From Cutaneotrichosporon cavernicola (lineage: Eukaryota > Basidiomycota > Tremellomycetes > Trichosporonales > Trichosporonaceae): 64,000 nucleotides of DNA. The DNA lies in assembly GCF_030864355.1 (NCBI RefSeq), contig NC_083397.1, positions 1,116,001-1,180,000 of the forward strand, written 5' to 3'. Below the pieces are notes generated by a model. The model was given only the letters and a program-made list of their open reading frames with translations. It was not told the origin of the DNA and did not search any database. Every line of letters starts with the position of its first letter. Positions within the stretch are counted from its first letter, which is position 1. A program made the translations under genes and the position numbers. Below, one piece after another: positions 57,764 through 64,000 of the stretch.

Positions 57764-60700
57764 CTACTGCTTCGCCTTCTTTGATCCCCAGGGTGCAGGG
57801 CGTCCCATGCCAAGCCGTTTCGTCCCACGCGCGAGCGGGACACTTGACTCTCCAGACCCAGGCGTAGTTCCAATTGGTGAGTCGTCGGGTAACCCAAGCG
57901 CCTTCATTGCTGCTAATGACGAGCTCCCAGCGGACGCGAACGAGCTGAGTGTCGCGTCGGGGCGCGCAGTATGCTGGCCGCCAAAGCTAAACGGTAACGG
58001 CCCAGAAGGGAGGTTCTTGTTGGACGACTCGAGTCGCTGCACAGGTGGCTTGGGCGCCGCAGGTGCTTGCCACTGGGCCATGCTCTTCGCGCTCGAGAAA
58101 AACGAGACGCGGCCGCCAGACGCTTCGCTCCCCATCGGGGGGAGGGCATAGTCGTCCGCGTCTGATTTCCAGTAGTCGGAGGCGCGACCCACGCCTGTTT
58201 CCCTTCGGGATCCGTACATCCCGTATCCCTTCTTGCCTGGTGCCGGCACGTCCCATGTACTCAATGGCGGAGCCGCTCGGACATGCTTCATGATCATCTC
58301 CTTGGTCGTCTCTTCGTCGGGAGCCGCGCGCCCGAGCATCTGGCCTATCTGCTTCCTGATATCGCCATCGACTTCGGGGAGAGTACTGGTGAAGACGTGC
58401 TGTGAGTCAGCAGACTTCTTTATGCCATGAACTGTTACGTACTGGGTCGTCGCGGATGGACGCAGCAACGAACTCGCTTAGCTGGCGCTCCTTGTCCTCG
58501 CCGCCGGCCATGCGGTATTGCGAGCGAGTCAAGGTCTGTGATCAGGCAAATTCGCGTCCCGATCACCTACGAGGAAGAGTTGGGCACGGGTCATGGCGAC
58601 ATAGAGCAGACGCCGCTCCTCGGCAATCTCATGCTCCTCAATGCAGCGGTAAGACGGGAAAGTGTCCTGCTCGACTATGTGTGAGTGTAACGCGAAGTAC
58701 TATCATTACCAGCTGGGATGAAGACAACAGGCCATTCAAGGCCCTTCGCGGCATGAACCGTGGAGATGGTGACTCTCTGAACTGTCAGTTAGGCTACAGC
58801 CTGCGAGACCTACGGGGACCTTCTCGTCCTCCTCATTCGCCTCTGTGTCCGTTGACAACATTGATTTCTGAAGGAAGAATCGCAATGGCGTCATGCTGTC
58901 GTCAGCTAGGAACCGAGCATAGAGCGTAGGCTCACGTGTCGCCGTCCACGACCGTCGCCCTAGTTGGTTGCGGACTGGGCTCGTCGAGATCCTCATCACT
59001 TGACAGAACCTCAATGATGTCGTCCTCAACCTTGACTCGCGCTCGGCCCGACCTTCGTTGGTTGTTCTTGGGTACGAGAGAGGTTGAGCGACTCCTTGAC
59101 GAGCGCTCTCCATCACGAAACATGGGATGTAATGAGGCCGCAGCGTCTAGCGACAAAGACGTTGCGTCGCCAACGAGTGGCATTTTTTTCGCGGAGACGA
59201 AGCCTTCCGCTTGCGCTACTCCGTCCTCCGCCTCCCCTTGCTTGTCGAATTCCTCCGACACGATGACACTGTAGTTGATCTGTAACAGAGTCAGTCCAGC
59301 CTCCTCGAAGAACACACTAATTCTTGGACGTTCTCCCATCGTTGGTCGAAGTCCTGCTGGGAAGATCGGAGGTACTCCTCATACAGCAGCTTCTCGATGG
59401 CGATGCGAATGAGGTCGTCGACGGGTGTTCCCTGAACGGTCAGTTTGATCATGACACTTTGAGCCACCTTCAGAGCCGCTCGCCGAAGTTTGCGCACTAC
59501 ACCGACGAACGAAGCGAGGTTCTTCTTCATCGAGGGTTTGATGCCAGCAGGGAGCTTCTCGCCGTCGATGATGTCCTCACACAAAGCCATGGGCGGGACG
59601 CGCTTCTTCCTCGCCGCGGCGACGAGATCCGCGACAGACTGGTAAAGTCAGCTATCAGACATGAGCAAGGGAGCTAACTTTGTCTCCCATACCACGTCGC
59701 GGGGTATTGACGACTCGCATGAAGGCAGGCTAACAATCAGCGTCCCATGACACAGACGCCTCACTGTGAAGTTAGGATTGTCCGCGAGCTGGAGGTAGGC
59801 AAGCAGATCCTTGATCTCCATGCGCTCGAAGAACTTGTGGCCGCCGATGATGCGGTTCGGGATCCCTTCCTTCTGCAAAGCAGATTCGAGAACACGAGAG
59901 AGGGCATTATAGCGAACTTCATCAGCTTCATCGAGGAATGAGACTCACGTAGAATGGCAAAGTCGTCGTAGTTGAGTACGCCACCAGAGAACGCCACCAG
60001 CCGCTTGATCTCTGTCGCAATAAAACTCGCCTCGACGACAGGCGTGGCCAACATCTTGAGAGTGACAGCGGTACTCTTCGGATGAGATGTGTACAAGCTC
60101 TTGGCGATTCGAGCCTTGTCTGCGTGTTAGGCTAAGAAGAGGAAAGCCCCACATACCTTGCGAGACGATAGAATGAGAGGCGTCGAGGATAGCACCAGTT
60201 GAACGGTAGTTCTCCTCGAGATAGATGGCCTCGACGTCCTTAAAGTCCTTAGTCATCTTGCTGAGGTTCTCGATTTCTGCAGTGAGCTTGAACGGGCCAC
60301 GGGAAGCTCACCAGCAGAACGCCACCCATAGATTGATTGATCTGGGTCGCCAACGACACTGACGCCACCGTGGGCCTTGGCGAAGCACTTCATGAGCTCG
60401 TACTGAGTTGTATTGGTATCCTGCTGTCAGCTTCTCGGCCAGTTCAAGCTCACTTGAAACTCGTCCACGAGGATATGGGTGCAAGACTCGAGGATACCAG
60501 GCTGCTCGCGAAACAGCCGTAGGCCGAAGAGAAGGAGGTCATCAAAGTCGAGAGAACCGGCTTCCCGTAGTGCGGCCTCGTACTCGCCATACAGCTCCGC
60601 GATGACTGTGAGCGTGCTCGTCTCAACGTTGTCCTGGGCAGCGCGGACCGCCATGCCGTCGGGCGTCTCGCCCTTAGCCTTGGCCTTGGAGATCTCGCTG

Positions 60701-61286
60701 AGCACCACGCCCTCCTTGAGGCTCATCCGTACAGCCACCAACTCGTCCTTCCTCTCCTTCAGTAATCTCGCCATTATCTTCTTGCTGCTGTCAGCTGTCG
60801 CAAACGGATCGAAGCTCACCAGTCGTCGGCGTCGGCGATGGCAAAGTTATTGTCTAAACCGATGAGAGCACCGTACCGCCGGAGGTATCTTGCACATGTC
60901 GCGTGGAATGTGCCTTCAATCAGCTGAGTAGGGAAGGTTGACGAGGAAGCTACTCACCAAGGACTAGCTGTGCCGCCTCGGTCGGCCCAAGGAGTGCTTG
61001 GAGCCGTTTCCGCATCTCGTTCGCAGCTTTATTGGTAAACGTCACAGCCGTGATGTTCCGAGGAGACGTCCCGTGCTTCCTAACGAGATGAGCGACGCGA
61101 GAGGTAAGCACTCGAGTCTTTCCCGACCCCGGACCAGCCAAGATCTGAAGGGGCACATCGGGCGGTGAGGTGACGGCTACTGTTAGCGAGGAAGGAGAAC
61201 TGCTTCCCTTTCAACTGTGCGGGATTCAGGCCTTTGAGGTAGAAATACGCGACGAGGTCGGTATCCTCGCTGTCATGTTGCAGCAT
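57764..61286 (-). CDS. SRS2: UvrD/Srs2-type superfamily 1 DNA helicase
   Basis: Sixteen exons: 61286..61208, 61179..60958, 60913..60820, 60784..60454, 60420..60312, 60276..60157, 60119..59949, 59916..59765, 59729..59679, 59638..59318, 59279..58936, 58895..58810, 58781..58710, 58674..58571, 58535..58443, 58399..57764, about 994 residues. Motifs: NPAQL (Q-type), Walker A AGPGSGKT (41-48), [17 protein letters not shown] (~239), [35 protein letters not shown] and [12 protein letters not shown]. Srs2-type 3'-5' helicases strip Rad51 from DNA and limit recombination. The C-terminal ~200 residues are Ser/Pro-rich and end in GSKKAKQ, a possible nuclear signal. The first intron (61207..61180) has GG where GT is expected; all other junctions are canonical and keep frame. 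Confidence 0.93.
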
Positions 61287-61557
61287 AGCCGTTGATTAGT
61301 ACATGTGTCGTGGCGAGGAAGACGACTGGGAGAGTAGTGTGTGTGATGGTGCAGTTGGCATTTCATGAGGTCATTCATGGTTTACTCAACCGCCATCCAG
61401 ATCGGATATACCTCCGCATATACGAAAACAACGTGGGATGAGGTCACCAGCTCGCCACAACAACATCTCGCTGCGTTACCCCCCACCCATCGCAAAGTGA
61501 CTGTCGCTAGCACACCTCATCTATTTAGCAGCAACCTAGTCTCCAGACGCTAGACCC
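61287..61557. promoter_or_regulatory. Divergent promoter SRS2 / phosphatase-family gene
   Basis: 271 bp separate the two opposite start codons (61286 and 61558), so both genes probably share this control region. No TATA box is obvious. Confidence 0.45.
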
Positions 61558-62822
61558 ATGGTCGTACTTCAGTCCGACCCCGACGCTCCCCAGCTCTTCG
61601 TCTCCGCGTCCGACATGACAGCCCACCCGCACGACATCCACGTCGCGACCGTCAACGTCCGCTTCGACGGGATGAGGCACGACCCCATCCCGATCCCCAA
61701 GCACGGCGCGGTCAACCCCAAGAAACCGGGTTTCTGGGGCGAGAAGTCTGACTTAGCCCGCAAGAATCCCTATCGCGAGCAGCCGTGGGCTGTGCGGCGC
61801 AGCCGCCTAGTCGACGCGTTGTTGAGTACCGGCGAGCTCGACATCATCGGCTTCCAGGTAAGCTGAATAAAAGGATGACGCTGACGACAGGAAGTCTACG
61901 TCTCGCAGCTCAAGGACCTCGCTGTATTGCTGGGTGCGCGGTTCGCACACGTCGGCGTGGGACGCGATGACGGCAAGGAGGCCGGCGAGTACTCACCCAT
62001 CTTCTACGACAAGTACGCTTTAGAAGGGGAGGGCTGACGACAGGCAGCGCTTCGAGCGTGTCAAGTGGAAGACGATGTGGCTGAGTTCGTGGCCCGAGAA
62101 ACCAGGGTCGGTGGGCTGGGATGCGGTACGTCAGCGGTGGGGAACAGAGCTAACATAAGAGCCAGACGCGCATCGCAACGTTCCTATCGCTCAAGGATAA
62201 GTTCGGCGGCCACCTCGTACACGCAGTGTGCACTCATTACGACGACCAAGGCCTAGTCGCACGCGCGAAGAGCAGCCTCCTCATCCGCACCGCCATCCGG
62301 GAGTGGGTCGAGGCTGTAGAACTGGAGACCAACGTGGTAGGGAAGAAACCCAAGGCGCCCGTCCTACTGTTTGGTGACTTCAACTCACCCCCCGACGAGG
62401 ACGGCTACAAGAACATCACGTCATTTGGGCCCCTTAAGGCGCCGAGCTTCACTTTCCTTGACGCGTACACCCATCTGGCAGCACGGAGGCCGGGATACGA
62501 CGCACAGAGCCGCCCGTACGGCCCGCACAAGACGTGGACTGGTTTCACGGCGCCGGGCCTCACGGACACCCAGCGTATCGACCTCGTCATGGCTGCAGCG
62601 GACGAGGATGCGAAGAAGGGCACAGACGTTGCGCGCGGCGGATGGGTGTTTACCCAATATGCGTGTCTGGATAATTGGGTCGAGGAGGGGGACGCGGACG
62701 GGTGGCAGGGACGGTGGAGTGACCACCGCGCTGTGAAGGCTACGCTTGCGCTGCGCAGTGAGAAGTGTTCTGAGGGTTATGACGACGAGCCCGCACCGGT
62801 ACCCCACGTAGAACTGCGCTAG
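61558..62822 (+). CDS. Endonuclease/exonuclease/phosphatase (EEP) family protein
   Basis: The four exons 61558..61857, 61891..62012, 62044..62125 and 62166..62822 give 386 residues. EEP-fold motifs in order: ATVNVRFDG, DIIGFQEVYVSQL (the metal-binding Glu), VHAVCTHYDDQG, LLFGDFNSPPDEDG, and DLVMA with a terminal WSDHRAVKATL (catalytic Asp-His). The fold covers DNA-repair nucleases, inositol phosphatases, sphingomyelinases and mRNA deadenylases. The compact single domain without leader or membrane segments resembles secretion-free fungal EEP phosphatases of unknown substrate. It is not the 5-phosphatase type at 1.8-2.7 kb. Confidence 0.9.
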
Positions 62823-62935
62823 AGCAGTGCAAATCATAGGCTGGCCGCCCCAGCGAACATGCAGAAACAAACGATGATGCATGAAGTAGTATCAATACAG
62901 GCTCATGGCTGAAGCCAAGGTCTTATGAACGGTGA

Positions 62936-64000
62936 TTACGCTTTCTCCAACCGTGTCGCCTTGACCACGACGGGAATCATCTCGCCCGTGGCCAGCGGAT
63001 ACGGATGGTGTCCAAGGACAGGGAGGAGGTTGCGGAGGATGGCGGCGTGCGCAGTGACGCTAATGTCTGGGGTCAGCGCGCCCGCCCAAAACTCACAGGT
63101 GGAATAGTTGTTGGCCATGACGCGGTCCATCGCCCGCCGCATGCGCATCTGCATGTGCTCGTCGCTCTCGCGCTCGTCGGCGCGCCATAGCTCGTCGGCC
63201 TCGGTCATTGCCTCCTCTATCCGCATCATCGGAAAGCGGGTTGCGATAGCTGTCCGAGGACTACGTCTGTCGCAAGTGTGCGAGCCGTAGATCTCACGCC
63301 AGTCCTGATATCAGCCATCGTCGTGGTCACGCTCACCTCCCAGACCTCGGGGCAGCTGTACAACCCCTCCCATGAGTCGAGGAACGTCTGGCATGTGCGC
63401 GTGAGCGGCGACACGAACCATGTCATCTCGTCGATGGGCGCGCCAGCGTCCACCTCGCGGCCCCAGGCTCTCCGGACGGCACGAGCCTGCTCGTGGCCCA
63501 GGTCTGTGAGCTCCGGGTCAGGGCCCCATGTGAGCTCGCCGTCCGTAGTCTGGTATGTGTAGTGTTCTTCCCAGGCCTGCAGTTAGCGATCATGTAAGCG
63601 ATGCGTCTGCACACAATATCGACAAAACAGCGCCGACAGTACAGCTCAGGGTGAGTCCACCCCAAGCATTGGATGGTAGATACAACAGCAAGCGAGCCAG
63701 CGACTGGAAGCCGCTATCCGCTCAGATATTCCTCGGCCACAATCGCCACGACCCAGCCACAATGTTCAGCTCAAGACGGGGGCCACCCAAGGGAGCGATT
63801 GTCCCAATATCGAAACGACAGGCACACGCCAAGTGCTCCTCCTCATGATCCCAGAGCGGAATGCCACATTCCGCAGCCTGATGCCCCACCCCAAACATGC
63901 GGCAGACGGGCCGTCACGACCTCTCCCCAACACCCCACTTACATCGTGCCCGTACTTTGCAGCAGCAAAGTTATGCCATCCCTGCCCGTGCCGGCCCAGG
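62936..64000 (-). CDS. Histidine phosphatase (phosphoglycerate-mutase-like), 5' partial
   Basis: Exons >64000..63943, 63576..63337, 63304..63097 and 63066..62936 give 212 visible residues; the start lies beyond the right edge. The catalytic RHGQGWHN motif is at about 63975-63998, and the second-half histidine is in SVTAHAAILRNLL. Other family segments are LTDLGHEQA, VSPLTRTCQTF, REIYGSHTCDRRS. It resembles the fungal cytosolic PGAM-like phosphatases (yeast Pmu1/Ykl128c group) rather than glycolytic mutase; the substrate is unknown. The first visible intron is 366 nt, long for this window, and could contain an undetected exon, though the joined reading GHD-AWEEH fits the family. Confidence 0.88.

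Noticed and set aside
1..64000. CRISPR arrays, bacterial operons, phage or biosynthetic gene clusters
   Set aside because: No regularly spaced repeats, no prokaryotic ribosome-binding pattern, and neighbouring genes belong to unrelated eukaryotic pathways.

Overview
The window is eukaryotic nuclear DNA from a basidiomycete yeast. The genes are GC-rich, most are split by many very short introns (about 28-60 nt, GTGAGT/GTAWGT donors, CTGAC or CTAAC branch sites, AG acceptors), promoters are CT-rich, and two tRNA genes carry introns. The gene set (DHH1/VAD1-type helicase, class II myosin, class I cAMP phosphodiesterase, IGO1 endosulfine, SRS2 helicase) and the intron style fit Tremellomycetes, probably Trichosporonales. 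That assignment is inference; no rRNA or ITS is present. Exon structures below were built by hand from reading frames, splice sites and family knowledge, and every multi-exon model keeps frame across its junctions except where stated.

Layout. 1-5.2 kb (+): a synaptojanin-type inositol polyphosphate phosphatase cut by the left edge, then a small Cys-rich GPI-anchored protein. 5.5 kb (-): tRNA-Asn(GTT) with an intron. 6.2-9.2 kb (-): RhoGAP protein. 9.2-13.3 kb: gene-poor, with a 115-bp MITE. 13.3-15.4 kb (-): double CCCH zinc-finger protein. 17.1-19.0 kb (-): DHH1 helicase. 19.9-25.5 kb (+): myosin II heavy chain with an 11-nt micro-exon. 26 kb: tRNA-Leu(AAG) with a 44-nt intron beside a degenerate gene that may be an oligopeptide-transporter N-terminus. 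27.5-30.1 kb: metallo-beta-lactamase-fold protein (+) converging on a zinc alcohol dehydrogenase (-). 30.7-34.4 kb (-): cyclic-nucleotide phosphodiesterase. 36-44 kb: a run of very small, mostly spliced genes between long spacers, including two tandem Tyr/Ser/Asn-rich paralogues. 45.2-47.0 kb (-): mitochondrial carrier. 47.7-52.7 kb (-): full-length ABCC transporter. 52.7-56.0 kb: gene-poor. 56.1-57.1 kb (+): IGO1. 57.8-61.3 kb (-): SRS2 helicase. 61.6-62.8 kb (+): endonuclease/exonuclease/phosphatase-family protein. 62.9 kb to the right edge (-): histidine phosphatase, truncated.

The genes do not form a pathway cluster; this is ordinary housekeeping and signalling chromatin. Several touch a shared theme of nutrient and stress signalling (cAMP phosphodiesterase, IGO1, DHH1). 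The least explained part is the 36-44 kb interval of small spliced genes. Other points worth checking are a helicase intron lacking a GT donor, the myosin micro-exon, the MITE, and the broken gene beside tRNA-Leu.
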